Shown: one piece after another, positions 17,139-26,658 of the stretch | Position numbering within the stretch: position 1 is the stretch's first letter | Layout of the letters: the number at the start of each line of letters is the position of its first letter | Origin: JAFDZV01 sp035549015 | GTDB taxonomy: Bacteria > Bacteroidota > Ignavibacteria > OLB7 | Assembly (NCBI GenBank): GCA_035549015.1 | Contig: DASZRW010000091.1 | Span: 1 to 64,000, forward strand | DNA: 64,000 nt | Reading direction: 5' to 3' | Notes under the pieces: model-generated | Database searches by the model: none | The model's input: only the letters and a program-made list of their open reading frames with translations | What the model was told of the DNA's origin: nothing | Made by a program: the position numbers and the translations under genes

Positions 17139-20100
17139 TTAGAACCGGAGCCGCACGCCCACAGAGACCGTACGCGGCGCGGCGTACTGGCTGCGCAGCG
17201 TCTGGATGGTGGTGATGTAGCGCTGGTAGCCTTCGTAGCGCTCCAGCTGCGTCACCACGCCGTCCAGGTTGGCATCGGCGTACGGATTGTAGTACCGCGT
17301 GCCGAATGCATCGTACTGCTGGGCGTCCCAGGTCTCCGGACGATTCGGATCGATAACGCGGTAGTGCGACGTCGCGATGAAGTCACCGATCTGCCGGTTC
17401 ATTGCAAGGCCGTCGTTGTCCGGGCTGCCGGTGATCGAGTAGCGCGAGCCACCCGGTGCGCGCGACAGACGAATCGCGATGGCGGGAGTCAGATTCAGCA
17501 GGTTGTACACGTCGGCGAAGAAGCTGACCTCCAGGTTGCCGACGCTCTCACCGAAGAGATCCGCGAGACGGAAGCCGCGCTCCAGGTGCGCCTCGGTGTT
17601 GAACTGCGACGGATACCGCTGCGAGTTGAACTCCGTGGTGGGCTGTCCCTTCTCGGTCTCACGCGTGTACGGCAGACCGGAGTTGAACGTCGCGGTGATA
17701 CCGATGGTGGAGTTCTCGAGAAGCTTCAGGCCGCCAACCGTCGGGCCCTCGCCCTTGCCCCAGATGAAGTTCACCGTGGCATTGAGCGCATGCGTCTGAT
17801 CGTAGTTGAGCGGGTACTCGGTCAGCGGCAGCTTCTGCTGCTCGCCCGTGTACGGATCAACCGAACCGATCAGCGTGGAGTAGTTCGCCTCCGGCGAGGA
17901 AGCCGTACCCACCGCCTTCTGGATGGTGTAGTTCAGCTCGGCCGAGATGTTGTTCGAGAGAGCCTTGCGGGCAGAGATCTCGATGCCGCGCACGTTGCCG
18001 TAATCGGTAACGCTGTAGACGATGTACGGCGACGGGATGGCCGGCACGTAGGTTACGCCGGACTGATTGTAGATATCGCGATAGAAGGCCGCGATATCAA
18101 GGTAGTACTCATCGGCGATCTTGGCCTCGTAGCCCATCTCGTAGATGAATGCCTTCTGCGGCTCCACGTTCGGATTGCCGAAGAGCTGGTTGCCGCGCTG
18201 GGCGTCGCCGAAGGCGTTGTCATAGAGATCGTTGTAGTCCGGCATCTTGAACATGACGCCGAAGTTCACGCGGAACATGGAGTTTTCCGTCACCGGATAG
18301 CTCACGCCGATGCGCGGGCTCACCTGGAACTTCAGGCTGGCGTTCGGTGCGTTCTTGAGCCCCTCGACAACCTGGCCGATGGAACCGCGGCTCGACGGCG
18401 GAACCTTCGTGTTCGGATCGATGAAGTCGAAACGGACGCCCGGCTGGAAGACGATGGACTTGTAGTCGAAGCGTGCGCCAACATAGAGGGCTCCCTCCAG
18501 CGGCTTGTACGGCTTCGAGAAGAAGTCACGCAGTGTTCCGGTCGTGTCGGACTGCGCGAAGTAGAGCGCATCGTATCCGTACACGTCGAAGAACGGGTTC
18601 GGATCCCACGGCAGGCTGTTCATGTTGCGGCTGAGCGTGCTCTGCTTCAGCTCCACGCCGGCCTTCAACTGGGTCTTGACATCGCCCATGTCGAAGTTCG
18701 TCTCGTAGTTCCCCTTCAGGTTGAACACCGTGGACTCGCGAATCTCCAGCGTACGATCGTTGCCGTGCACCGGGAAGTTGCCGTTGTCGATCAGGCCGTA
18801 TGGGTTGCGGCTGGCACCGCCAACCTCACCACCCTCGTACAGACCGGTGATCGGGTTGCGGCCGAAACCGCTCACGGTCTGCCCCAGGTACTGGTTCAGC
18901 GTAAGCTCCGCCTCCGGAAGCGCGTAGCGATCGATAACGATGTCGTTGTTCTTGTCCTCGAGACCATAGATATCGAAGGCATCGAACATGCCATACTTCT
19001 TGCTCTCATCCTTCTTGCCGGCCTCGTACCGATTGCGCACCCACGAGCCGAGAATTTCGAAGTACGTTCCCTGATTCAGGTTCTGGAAGTACCGGATGTT
19101 CGCACGGTCGATGATCGTGTTGGAGTTGATCTGCTGTGCGTCGCGCTCCAGGATATTCTGGTTCACGCTGCCGTCGGCGAAGGTTGGATGGTCCAACTGA
19201 TAGATGTTGGTCCAGGCACCGCTCTCGCTGCTGGTCAGGCCGATCTCGCCGCCGAACTCCACGAAGATGTCGTCGGTAACCGAGAGCCTGAACTTGCCGT
19301 TGATGTCGCGCACCATGGCGAGCTGATGCGGAAGCTGGCCGAGATTGGTCGGCGTGAGCGACATCCCCCACACCTGCTGGGCGATCGGCGCGCGCTGGCG
19401 AGCGAACTCGTCCGACATGTCGTACACGTCGTAGCTGGAGCCGTTGTTGGGGATGGAGTAGGGGATGGAGTTGTACTTGCCGGTGATGTAGAAGGTAAGC
19501 TTATCGAAGCCGGGGATCGGGCCGCCGAAGCCGAACTCGTACAGCTTGCTGCCGGAGCCGGAGAGCTTCGCGCCCGGAAGCGTGGTGTCGATATCGGTGC
19601 CGACCTTCTTCACCGTGATCGGGCTGCTGGAACCATAGAGCGCCGGAACGCCGGTACGGAAGCGGAAGCTTCCCTCGTAGTGATCGCGGCTGCCGCTGCG
19701 CGTTACGGAGTTGACCGCGCCCGAGAGGATGTTGCCGAACTCGGGCCCGAAGCCGGAGGTCTGCACCTGCACCTGCTCAACGGCAAGCGGCGAGACTGTT
19801 GGATAGAGCGACGCGCTGGTGTTGCCGAAGCCGCCGGTGAACGGATCGCCGATGTCGATGCCGTCAACGCGGAAGGAGGTCTCAGTGGCGCGGCCGCCGC
19901 GAATCGCGAAGCCATTCACACCCTGAGTGGTCACACCGCTGGAGAGGGAAACGGCGCTGACGATCGACGTACGCGAACTGTTCTCGATCTCGCGGCCGGA
20001 GCGCTCATGCACCGTGCCCGGCTTCTCCGGCCGAATGGCGATCAGCGAGTTGCCGTGCACGACGATCTCCTTGCCGCTCAACGGCTTCGTGGACATCTTG

Positions 20101-20396
20101 ATCGTCACCGACGTGTTCTGGTTGATCGATACCGAGATCGCAGCCTTGAACGGCTGGAAGCCGACGTATGAAGCGTCGATCTCATATTCACCGGCACGTA
20201 CACCGGCGATGATGAAGGAACCGTCACCCTTGCTCTTCGCCCCCTGGGTAGTCCCGGCCAGACGGATTGTCGCTCCTTGAAGCGGCTTCCCGTCTGCATC
20301 GACGACCTTTCCCGATACTGTGCCGTAGGTCTGAGCAAGAGCCACAGCAGGAACCAGGAAGGCAAGAGCAGCAAAGCCCAGTAGCTTCCGTTTCAT
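17139..20396 (-). CDS. TonB-dependent outer-membrane receptor with carboxypeptidase-like N-terminal domain
   Basis: A 1085-residue receptor. The signal peptide (1-21, AVALAQ) is followed by a carboxypeptidase-regulatory-like/CarbopepD domain (GTVSGKVVDADGKPLQGATI). The plug domain comes next (AIRGGRATETSFRVDGI, GFGPEFGNILSGAVNSVTR), then a long beta-barrel ending in the aromatic VSVGVRLRF. Such SusC-like receptors import large substrates with TonB/ExbBD energy. They are also found next to T9SS cargo genes, as here. I see no SusD-like gene adjacent. A promoter at 20718-20747 lies 320 nt upstream. The imported substrate cannot be predicted. Confidence 0.92.
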   Translation of the reverse strand: MKRKLLGFAALAFLVPAVALAQTYGTVSGKVVDADGKPLQGATIRLAGTTQGAKSKGDGSFIIAGVRAGEYEIDASYVGFQPFKAAISVSINQNTSVTIKMSTKPLSGKEIVVHGNSLIAIRPEKPGTVHERSGREIENSSRTSIVSAVSLSSGVTTQGVNGFAIRGGRATETSFRVDGIDIGDPFTGGFGNTSASLYPTVSPLAVEQVQVQTSGFGPEFGNILSGAVNSVTRSGSRDHYEGSFRFRTGVPALYGSSSPITVKKVGTDIDTTLPGAKLSGSGSKLYEFGFGGPIPGFDKLTFYITGKYNSIPYSIPNNGSSYDVYDMSDEFARQRAPIAQQVWGMSLTPTNLGQLPHQLAMVRDINGKFRLSVTDDIFVEFGGEIGLTSSESGAWTNIYQLDHPTFADGSVNQNILERDAQQINSNTIIDRANIRYFQNLNQGTYFEILGSWVRNRYEAGKKDESKKYGMFDAFDIYGLEDKNNDIVIDRYALPEAELTLNQYLGQTVSGFGRNPITGLYEGGEVGGASRNPYGLIDNGNFPVHGNDRTLEIRESTVFNLKGNYETNFDMGDVKTQLKAGVELKQSTLSRNMNSLPWDPNPFFDVYGYDALYFAQSDTTGTLRDFFSKPYKPLEGALYVGARFDYKSIVFQPGVRFDFIDPNTKVPPSSRGSIGQVVEGLKNAPNASLKFQVSPRIGVSYPVTENSMFRVNFGVMFKMPDYNDLYDNAFGDAQRGNQLFGNPNVEPQKAFIYEMGYEAKIADEYYLDIAAFYRDIYNQSGVTYVPAIPSPYIVYSVTDYGNVRGIEISARKALSNNISAELNYTIQKAVGTASSPEANYSTLIGSVDPYTGEQQKLPLTEYPLNYDQTHALNATVNFIWGKGEGPTVGGLKLLENSTIGITATFNSGLPYTRETEKGQPTTEFNSQRYPSQFNTEAHLERGFRLADLFGESVGNLEVSFFADVYNLLNLTPAIAIRLSRAPGGSRYSITGSPDNDGLAMNRQIGDFIATSHYRVIDPNRPETWDAQQYDAFGTRYYNPYADANLDGVVTQLERYEGYQRYITTIQTLRSQYAAPRTVSVGVRLRF

Positions 20397-20904
20397 CTGA
20401 GCACTCCTTGAATTGGATTATTGCGTTGTGCGAACACGTTGTATTTCGTTGATGTTCTTGGTCTCGGCCAGCCCGAATCCCGACGTCGTGTAACTTTGTA
20501 CACACGGTGCCGTAGCAAGCGTAATCTGCACGAGGCGCTTGAACGGTTCGAAGGTTGGCGGTATGCGCTTCACTCACCGCCCAGCAGAATGCCGGTACGT
20601 CACGATGATGCGCGTTTCGTTGGGAAATGGATGACGCTGGCAGCGTCGCGACCTGATCTGGTTGCCACGTCGGACTGATGTCGAACTTGGGTAGGGAGTT
20701 GTATCAATTTTCCGCGCCGAATATAGCCCTGGTTGGTGCAACCACAAAATTCCAGTCGCTTCGGTTGGAACCTTTCGGCACTATCCCTCGACTCAATCGA
20801 GTTGCCCCGCTCCTCCGGCCCTGTTCCAACTTACACCCTACGTTCCGAAAAGTTACCTCGGAATCCTCTGTGAACCCGGTTCTCCCGGTGCCGCCAACGG
20901 CTGC
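20397..20904. other. intergenic region upstream of the TonB receptor
   Basis: About 500 nt. It contains the minus-strand promoter at 20718-20747, which implies a 5' leader of roughly 310 nt for the receptor mRNA. I recognise no riboswitch fold and no gene. Confidence 0.5.
20718..20747 (-). promoter_or_regulatory. candidate promoter of the TonB receptor operon
   Basis: On the minus strand: TTG at 20747-20745, a 19-nt spacer, then TATATTCG at 20725-20718. One base differs from TAnnTTTG. Confidence 0.5.
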
Positions 20905-21357
20905 CTATTCCAGCGTGGGCACCGGCTCAGCCGCACGTGTATCCCCACCTTCCCGGGCATCGATCGCCGGGTCGGGGGAAGCCACCAGGGGCGGGCCGGT
21001 CTCTGAAGCCGGTATCGCGGCCCGGCTCGCATCCGGAGAGGCTTCCGTGCCCGCCCGCGCTTCGCCGGAAGATGCTGCCGGAACAACCCCGTCAACCGCC
21101 GCCTCACCGTTCCCCACGTATCGCACCGACGTACAGCGTACGCCCCGCGTACCGCCGGGCGAGTGCGTCTCCAGATTCCGGATCGGAGCAAGCTTCGCGC
21201 TGCTGTCCTGAACAGCAGCCTGCTTCCGCGCTGCAGCGCTGCCTACTTCGAACACACGGGTGTCGTGTGTATGATCAACCACCACCACAGGCTGGGCCCG
21301 CAACGTTCCCAACCCGGCAATGAATGACACAGCAACAAGAGACAGGGTCGTTCGCAT
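20905..21357 (-). CDS. small exported protein, hypothetical
   Basis: A 150-residue product starting MRTTLSLVAVSF, with a clear signal peptide ending TLRAQ. The mature part is low in complexity, rich in alanine, proline and acidic residues, with no domain I recognise. An ATG 21 codons upstream exists, but it would put the signal peptide internally, so 21357 is preferred. The opposite strand also has an open frame (20678-21211) without export or domain features, which weakens confidence slightly. It may be a periplasmic or surface-attached linker-like protein. Confidence 0.55.
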   Translation of the reverse strand: MRTTLSLVAVSFIAGLGTLRAQPVVVVDHTHDTRVFEVGSAAARKQAAVQDSSAKLAPIRNLETHSPGGTRGVRCTSVRYVGNGEAAVDGVVPAASSGEARAGTEASPDASRAAIPASETGPPLVASPDPAIDAREGGDTRAAEPVPTLE

Positions 21358-21645
21358 TGTCGCCTCCGATTGATTCGCGGGTCCGAGAGAGCTTCGGCCG
21401 TCCAGCCCGGCGTTCATCAACGCCCCGTGGTCTTCTGCGATACGTCCGGACGGGTGCCCGGGCTCTCAGCTCCTGCCACAGATCCGCCTGCATTGAAGGA
21501 GTTTCTGCCGCTCACGATCAACGTACCCGGTATGCTCCAAAAGGTTACGCCCCTGGCTGCCGGCAGAGGAGAGCGCCGCGGGCGCGATTCTCGGCTCTTG
21601 CGCAACCGTACGTGCACGCCCGGGCTCGCCGAATGCAAGGGATCC

Positions 21646-22788
21646 TCACACCACCCGCATCGGCTCCTGGAAGGCCTGCTGCGCTGCTGCCAGCCCGGCC
21701 CCCGGCCTGTGCGGGTGCCCGACATCGGCAAGCGCGCGTTCGATGCAGTAGAGCACTGCCAGCATGTCCGCCTCATCGTAGTACCCCAGGTGCGCAACCC
21801 GGAAGATCCGTCCCTTCAACTCATCCTGCCCCGCGGCAACCGTCACGCGGTACCGATCCTTCAGCAGCGCCATGAACTCCTCACCCCGCGCCGGAAGCGT
21901 AATCGCAGTGATCGCGTGCGACGGCGGCGCTCCGTACGGCTCCAGCCCGAGCGCGGCCACGCCCGCACGGAGCGCAGCGGCAAGCCGCGCGTGCCGCTGC
22001 CACACCGCTTCGATCCCCTCCTCCCGAATCATGCGAAGCGTCTCCGCCACGCCGCACACCAGCGTGATCGCAGGGGTCCAGGGCGTATCGTTTCGCTCGT
22101 AGGCGTCGCGAGCCTCCAGCAGGTCGAAGTAGAACTTCGGCAGCGTGGAGCGCCGGCATGCATCCCACGCGCGCCGGCTCAATGCGATGAATGCCAGCCC
22201 CGGTGGAATCATCAATCCCTTCTGCGAGCCGGTGACAGCCACGTCGATCCCCCAGTCGTCGAAGCGCAGCTCGTGCGCGCCAACGGCCGTGATCCCATCC
22301 ACCACGATCAGTCCATCGAACGCCGGACGGACGGCCTCGGCGATCGCTCGCACGTCGGTGAACACACCGGTGGAGGTCTCGCTGTGCGTCAGGCAGAGCG
22401 CAGCCACGGTCGGATGCGCCGCCAGGGCGGCCGTGATCTGCTCGATCGTTACCGCCCGGCCCCACGGCACCGGTATCTCGTGAGCGGCAACTCCGTATGC
22501 ACGTGCCATCGCACCCCACCGTTCTCCGAAACGCCCCGCGTTGACGAAGAGAATTTCATCCCCCGCGCTCAGGGTGTTCACGATCGCCGCCTCCATTGCA
22601 CCGGTGCCGCTTGCAGTGATCGTGAGCACCGGCTGCGCGGTGCAGAACAGATACTGCAGCCCCGATGCCACGTCGCGAAGCACGTTCTGGAACTCGGGAG
22701 TGCGATGGTGAATGATCGGCTGCGCCATCCGCAGCGTTACCGATTCGGGAACGGGTGTTGGGCCGGGAGTGAACAGACGCGGTTTCAT
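21646..22788 (-). CDS. alanine-glyoxylate/serine-pyruvate-type aminotransferase (class V)
   Basis: A 380-residue pyridoxal-phosphate enzyme of the alanine-glyoxylate/serine-pyruvate group, close to the soluble hydrogenase 42-kDa subunit subfamily. The start MKPRLFTPGPTPVPE is the conserved N-terminus, so the longer frame to 22941 is rejected. SGTGAMEAA (about 60-68) binds the cofactor phosphate, VVDGITAVGA carries the aspartate (164) and TGSQKG has the Schiff-base lysine (190). It may act on glyoxylate, serine, alanine or phosphoserine-type substrates; sequence alone does not decide. It lies 186 nt downstream of engB on the same strand. Confidence 0.88.
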   Translation of the reverse strand: MKPRLFTPGPTPVPESVTLRMAQPIIHHRTPEFQNVLRDVASGLQYLFCTAQPVLTITASGTGAMEAAIVNTLSAGDEILFVNAGRFGERWGAMARAYGVAAHEIPVPWGRAVTIEQITAALAAHPTVAALCLTHSETSTGVFTDVRAIAEAVRPAFDGLIVVDGITAVGAHELRFDDWGIDVAVTGSQKGLMIPPGLAFIALSRRAWDACRRSTLPKFYFDLLEARDAYERNDTPWTPAITLVCGVAETLRMIREEGIEAVWQRHARLAAALRAGVAALGLEPYGAPPSHAITAITLPARGEEFMALLKDRYRVTVAAGQDELKGRIFRVAHLGYYDEADMLAVLYCIERALADVGHPHRPGAGLAAAQQAFQEPMRVV

Positions 22789-22840
22789 CGGCGCGATGTT
22801 TGGCTGTGAGAATGGGAGGACGAATTTGCTCTTCGAGACG

Positions 22841-22881
22841 CACATGGCGTGTGCGGCACATGGCGTGTGCGGCACATGCGG
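22841..22881. repeat. 16-bp tandem duplication
   Basis: The 16-mer cacatggcgtgtgcgg occurs at 22841-22856 and 22857-22872, followed by a partial third copy, cacatgcgg. It lies just upstream of the aminotransferase start. Confidence 0.8.
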
Positions 22882-22974
22882 TACCATCGATTCAAGGGCA
22901 GAGTGGGGCGTATCGGGATCTCCCTGGAAGGCTTGCAGCACGCGGCTTCCGGGACATCCATGCTCGCAGCAACG

Positions 22975-23589
22975 CTACGCCTCGATCGCAATCGGCTCGC
23001 CGGCGAGAGCCTTGCCAAGCACGCCGAGAAGCCGGTCGCGATTGTGGCGCGTTGTCGAGGAGACGGCGATCACGCCAACGCAGTGCGCATAGGTGGACGC
23101 GAGTTCGATCATCGCCGAACGGCGGGCGTCGGCAAGCGCAGGCGAAATCTTGTCGTGCTTGGTGAGCACGATCAGAAAGGGCCGCCCGATCGCATCCAGC
23201 CAGCGGAACAGTTCGATGTCGATGGCCGGCGGCTCGTGGCGAATGTCGCTGAGTGCAACCACCAGACGCAACTGGTCGCGCGCGCGCAGGTACGATTCGA
23301 TCAGCCGCGCCCATGCCTCTCTCTCTGTCTTCGAAACCTTCGCATACCCGTAGCCGGGAAGGTCCACCAGATGGAACTGTCCGTTGATCAGGAAGAAATT
23401 GATCTGCTGCGTCTTGCCGGGTGTGCCGCTGGTCTTGGCAAGACTCTTGCGCCCAACCAGCAGGTTGAGCAGTGATGACTTGCCGACGTTGGAGCGGCCG
23501 GCAAATGCAACCTCCGGCATGGGCTGCCGGGGGAACTGGGCCATGCCGGCCGCACTGATCACGAAGTCCGCCGAGTTGATTCGAAGCAT
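22975..23589 (-). CDS. engB: ribosome biogenesis GTPase EngB/YsxC
   Basis: A 204-residue TrmE-Era-type GTPase. G1 is GRSNVGKSSLLN, G3 is DLPGYGYA and G4 is TKHD; the SGTPGKT segment holds the switch I threonine. The DLPGYGYAKV sequence is specific to EngB/YihA. The protein assists late assembly of the large ribosomal subunit. The start MLRINSADFVISAAG matches the usual beginning of the family. An ATG ten codons earlier (23619) adds only residues rarely seen in homologs. It is located next to the ribosomal cluster but is not part of it. Confidence 0.92.
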   Translation of the reverse strand: MLRINSADFVISAAGMAQFPRQPMPEVAFAGRSNVGKSSLLNLLVGRKSLAKTSGTPGKTQQINFFLINGQFHLVDLPGYGYAKVSKTEREAWARLIESYLRARDQLRLVVALSDIRHEPPAIDIELFRWLDAIGRPFLIVLTKHDKISPALADARRSAMIELASTYAHCVGVIAVSSTTRHNRDRLLGVLGKALAGEPIAIEA

Positions 23590-23863
23590 GCGTTGATACA
23601 GAAAGGGTCGCCGGAGCATCGCTTCATACGAAGCAACTCCAACGACCCGAAGTTATCGTGTTCCCCGACATGGCGAGGAAACAGTTGGTACTGGCTCCAC
23701 GTTTCTGCGTTGGGCACTGCAGTGCCTGATCCGGCAGAGCTGCACGAGCGCCTTCAATTCCTACCCTCGCAAGGAACTGCGGCGCACCCTACACTCTCCG
23801 GTCCGGCATGCATGTTTCGCAGCAACGGGCCCCACGCTCGAACGCTCTCAATGCGAGAGGATC

Positions 23864-24394
23864 TCAATAGTCGTCATCCCCGCCGCGCCCCCAGCGATTG
23901 TTGTCCCAGTTGTCATCCTGTCCGCGTCCCCGGCCTCCGCGATCGCGGTCCCCACGTCCGCGTCCTGCGTCGCGCCCGCCGGAGCGGTCACCACCGCGCC
24001 CGCCGCCGCCGCCATAACCGCCGCCGCCGTACCCACCACCGCCGCCGCCACTGTAGCCGCCGCTGCGGCCGCCGCCATCATAGCTGCCGGCCTGGCGGCG
24101 CGTACCACCGCCATCGCCGTCACGACGCGGTGCATACCCTCCCGTCCGTTCCTGGCGCGGACGCGCCTCGTTCACCGTCAATACACGCCCCATCCATTCC
24201 CTGCCGTTCATCTCTTCGATGGCACGCGCTCCCTCTTCATCGGTTGCCATCTGTACGAATCCGAATCCTCTCGATCGCCCGGTCACGTTATCGATAATAA
24301 CGCTGGTTGACGTGACCGTGCCGAATTCCTCGAAGACCTGCCGGAGATCATCCTCCGTCACAGTGTATGGGATGTTTCCCACGTAGATGTTCAC
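23864..24394 (-). CDS. glycine-rich RNA-binding protein (single RRM)
   Basis: A 176-residue protein. The N-terminal RRM spans 1-78, with RNP2 IYVGNI (3-8) and RNP1 RGFGFVQM (42-49), both carrying the aromatic residues needed for RNA stacking. The remaining ~100 residues are a disordered RGG/GGY-rich tail. Bacterial proteins of this type are single-stranded RNA binders, often linked to cold or stress adaptation. The gene lies 230 nt downstream of rplQ, beyond a strong terminator, so it should have its own promoter. I could not identify one with confidence. Confidence 0.9.
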   Translation of the reverse strand: MNIYVGNIPYTVTEDDLRQVFEEFGTVTSTSVIIDNVTGRSRGFGFVQMATDEEGARAIEEMNGREWMGRVLTVNEARPRQERTGGYAPRRDGDGGGTRRQAGSYDGGGRSGGYSGGGGGGYGGGGYGGGGGRGGDRSGGRDAGRGRGDRDRGGRGRGQDDNWDNNRWGRGGDDDY

Positions 24395-24527
24395 GGTGCT
24401 ATACCCCGTCCTTGAGATTGATGATACTGAACCAGTGCGGCAGACTTGCCCTGCAGGTGAGCGGTGGCGTACGAACCGAAACGACGAACGATACCGACTG
24501 CGTGAGAGTCAAGGGCCAACACAAAGA

Positions 24528-24556
24528 AGCCTTCTTATCTCAACGATAAGAAGGCT
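24528..24556 (-). terminator. terminator of the S10-spc-alpha ribosomal operon
   Basis: A perfect 12-bp stem (agccttcttatc at 24528-24539, gataagaaggct at 24545-24556) with a five-base loop. On the minus strand it is followed by TCTTTGTGTT, a T-rich tail. It lies 66 nt after the rplQ stop codon. Confidence 0.8.
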
Positions 24557-24621
24557 CCCTACAACCTTACATATTTTTTCAGGACCACAAAAGCAAAATT
24601 TGCGCGAAATGGCCCAATTGT

Positions 24622-25311
24622 CTACGCACCCGGTGTAGGCTCGGCGCTCTCTTCGCCGGCTTCGTGCTGCTCCGCCCCGCCCTCCGAATGCTCCGCCCCG
24701 CCCTCCGAATGCTCCGCCGCCTCGATTGCCGGATTCTCCTCCGGAGCCGTTTCCACTGGAGTTTCCGCCTCGACGATCTCCGCCTCGGCTACCGGTGCAT
24801 GGGCCTCGGCAGCCTTCGGTGCTGCGGCTTCCTTCTGAGCCTGCTTGGCACGGCTGCGTGCAACACGCTCCGCGCGGGAGATGGCGCTCTTCGAGCGGCT
24901 GCGTACGGCGGACTCGTCGCGATCCAGATTGTAATCCACGAGCTCCAGCACGGCAACGCGCGCGCCGTCACCGAGGCGCTGGCCCAGCTTCACCACGCGG
25001 GTATAGCCGCCCGGACGCTCCGCAACCTTCGCAGCAATCTCACCGAACAGTTCGCGGACCACCGCCGCATCGTGAATGTCGCGCGCAACCACACGGCGTG
25101 CATGAATATCCGGCGTGCCGGCAGCCTCGGAGAGGTGGGCACGCTTCGCACGCGTGATGATCGCCTCGGCAAAGCGACGCGCCTCCTTCGCCTTCGCCTC
25201 CGTGGTCTTGATGCGCTTGTGACGGAAGAGCGACGTGGCAAGCGCCTGAAGGAGTGCCTTGCGATGACTCGCGGTCCGCTTGAGTTTTCTGCCTTCTACT
25301 CGATGTCTCAT
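24622..25311 (-). CDS. rplQ: 50S ribosomal protein L17 with acidic C-terminal extension
   Basis: A 229-residue protein. Residues 1-~125 are a normal L17 (MRHRVEGRKLKRTASHRK start, TRVVKLGQRLGDGA). The remaining ~100 residues are an alanine/glutamate-rich, probably disordered extension, a feature seen in L17 of several Bacteroidota-related lineages. In that tail the heptad EHSEGGA is repeated in tandem, encoded by a 21-bp duplication. It is the last gene of the long ribosomal operon, 156 nt after rpoA. Confidence 0.96.
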   Translation of the reverse strand: MRHRVEGRKLKRTASHRKALLQALATSLFRHKRIKTTEAKAKEARRFAEAIITRAKRAHLSEAAGTPDIHARRVVARDIHDAAVVRELFGEIAAKVAERPGGYTRVVKLGQRLGDGARVAVLELVDYNLDRDESAVRSRSKSAISRAERVARSRAKQAQKEAAAPKAAEAHAPVAEAEIVEAETPVETAPEENPAIEAAEHSEGGAEHSEGGAEQHEAGEESAEPTPGA

Positions 25312-25467
25312 GATCTTCCAGTATTAAGCCGCCCTGCTGGAGGGACCGGCGTCACTGAGGCTTGCTCAGAAGTGTGATACGAAACGGTTATCCGAAACGG
25401 CTTCGTGCTGCGGCTGCTTGGGAAGCCGTACCGAAGCGACTACTCGCGGGCGATTACTCGCAAACGA

Positions 25468-26493
25468 TTACTCGCGGCCGGCGGCATCCTCCGCCTTGAG
25501 ATACTTGTCCACGTCCATACCGAACGTGAGGCCGAACGAATCGATGATGTCGGTAAGCTCCGCCAGCGACTTGCGGCCGAAGTTGCGGAACTTCAACATC
25601 TCGTTCTCCTGGCGCGATACGAGATCGGCGATCGTGTTGATGTTCGCCGCCTTGAGGCAGTTGTGCGAACGGACCGAAAGCTCCAACTCGTCAACAGGAG
25701 TCAGGAGGATCCGCCGGATGCGGCTCACCTCGGCCTCCTGTGCCTCCTCCTCCTCCGCCATCTGGGTTTCCTCGGCGTCGAAGTTGAGGAACAGCTGAAT
25801 GTGATCGCGGAGGATCTTCGCCGCCGTTGCAAGCGCCTCCTCCGGAGTGATCGAGCCGTCGGTCGTGATCTCGAGCGTCAGCTTCTCGTAGTCGGTCTTC
25901 TGGCCGACGCGAGTCGGCTCCACGAGATAGCGAACGTTGAGGATCGGCGTGAAGATCGAATCGATCGCGATCGTGCCGATCGGCTGATCAGGAAGATGAT
26001 TCTCCTCGCTCGGCACGTAGCCCTTGCCACGGCTGATGCGCAGCTCCACGTTCAGCGTTACGCCGTCGGACAGCGTCGCGATGTGATGCTCGGGATTGAG
26101 GATCTGGAAATCCTCCGTGGCGTTCTGGATGTCCTGCCCGGTGAAGTCCGCAGGACCGGTCACCGTGAAGGAGATCTTCGTCGCCTTCTTGTCGAGCTGC
26201 TTGATCCGGATCTCCTTCAGGTTCAGGACGATCTCGGCCATGTCCTCGCTGACACCCTCGATGGTCTGGAACTCGTGCAGCACGCCGTCGATCCGGATCG
26301 CGGAGATCGCGCATCCGGGAATCGAGGCAAGAAGAACGCGGCGGAAGGCATTGCCGATCGTAGCACCGTAACCTTCCTCCAACGGCTGGAGCACGAACCG
26401 TCCGAACGTTTCGCTCCGCGTGGACTCATCAACCTGCACTCGTTCTGGCATCTGCATGAACGAGCTCATCGGCGCGGTGATCTGCTCTGTCAA
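25468..26493 (-). CDS. rpoA: DNA-directed RNA polymerase subunit alpha
   Basis: A 341-residue protein of normal size. The N-terminal dimerisation domain contains GYGATIGNAFRRVLLASIPG. A linker precedes the C-terminal domain (about 265-335: ELELSVRSHNCLKAANI ... FRNFGRKSLAE), which contacts upstream promoter DNA and activators. The key FGRKSLAE helix is intact. The gene lies between rpsD and rplQ, as in most bacteria. Confidence 0.97.
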   Translation of the reverse strand: MTEQITAPMSSFMQMPERVQVDESTRSETFGRFVLQPLEEGYGATIGNAFRRVLLASIPGCAISAIRIDGVLHEFQTIEGVSEDMAEIVLNLKEIRIKQLDKKATKISFTVTGPADFTGQDIQNATEDFQILNPEHHIATLSDGVTLNVELRISRGKGYVPSEENHLPDQPIGTIAIDSIFTPILNVRYLVEPTRVGQKTDYEKLTLEITTDGSITPEEALATAAKILRDHIQLFLNFDAEETQMAEEEEAQEAEVSRIRRILLTPVDELELSVRSHNCLKAANINTIADLVSRQENEMLKFRNFGRKSLAELTDIIDSFGLTFGMDVDKYLKAEDAAGRE

Positions 26494-26658
26494 AGCTTAC
26501 CTCTCTTCTCTTCGTGGTCAGGAATTATTCACAAGCAACGGGCATCATATGCTACCGACCGGAGCGAACGCCAGCCCTGCCAGTTGAGACCCGATTCGCC
26601 GGCCGAAGCCGGCTCTGTGCAGGGCCTACACGCCGCACCTGCGCGCGGCGCACCGGCA

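Noticed and set aside
22789..22941. Upstream in-frame extension of the aminotransferase gene
   Set aside because: The extension encodes the 16-bp tandem repeat and has no family similarity. The conserved N-terminus begins at 22788.
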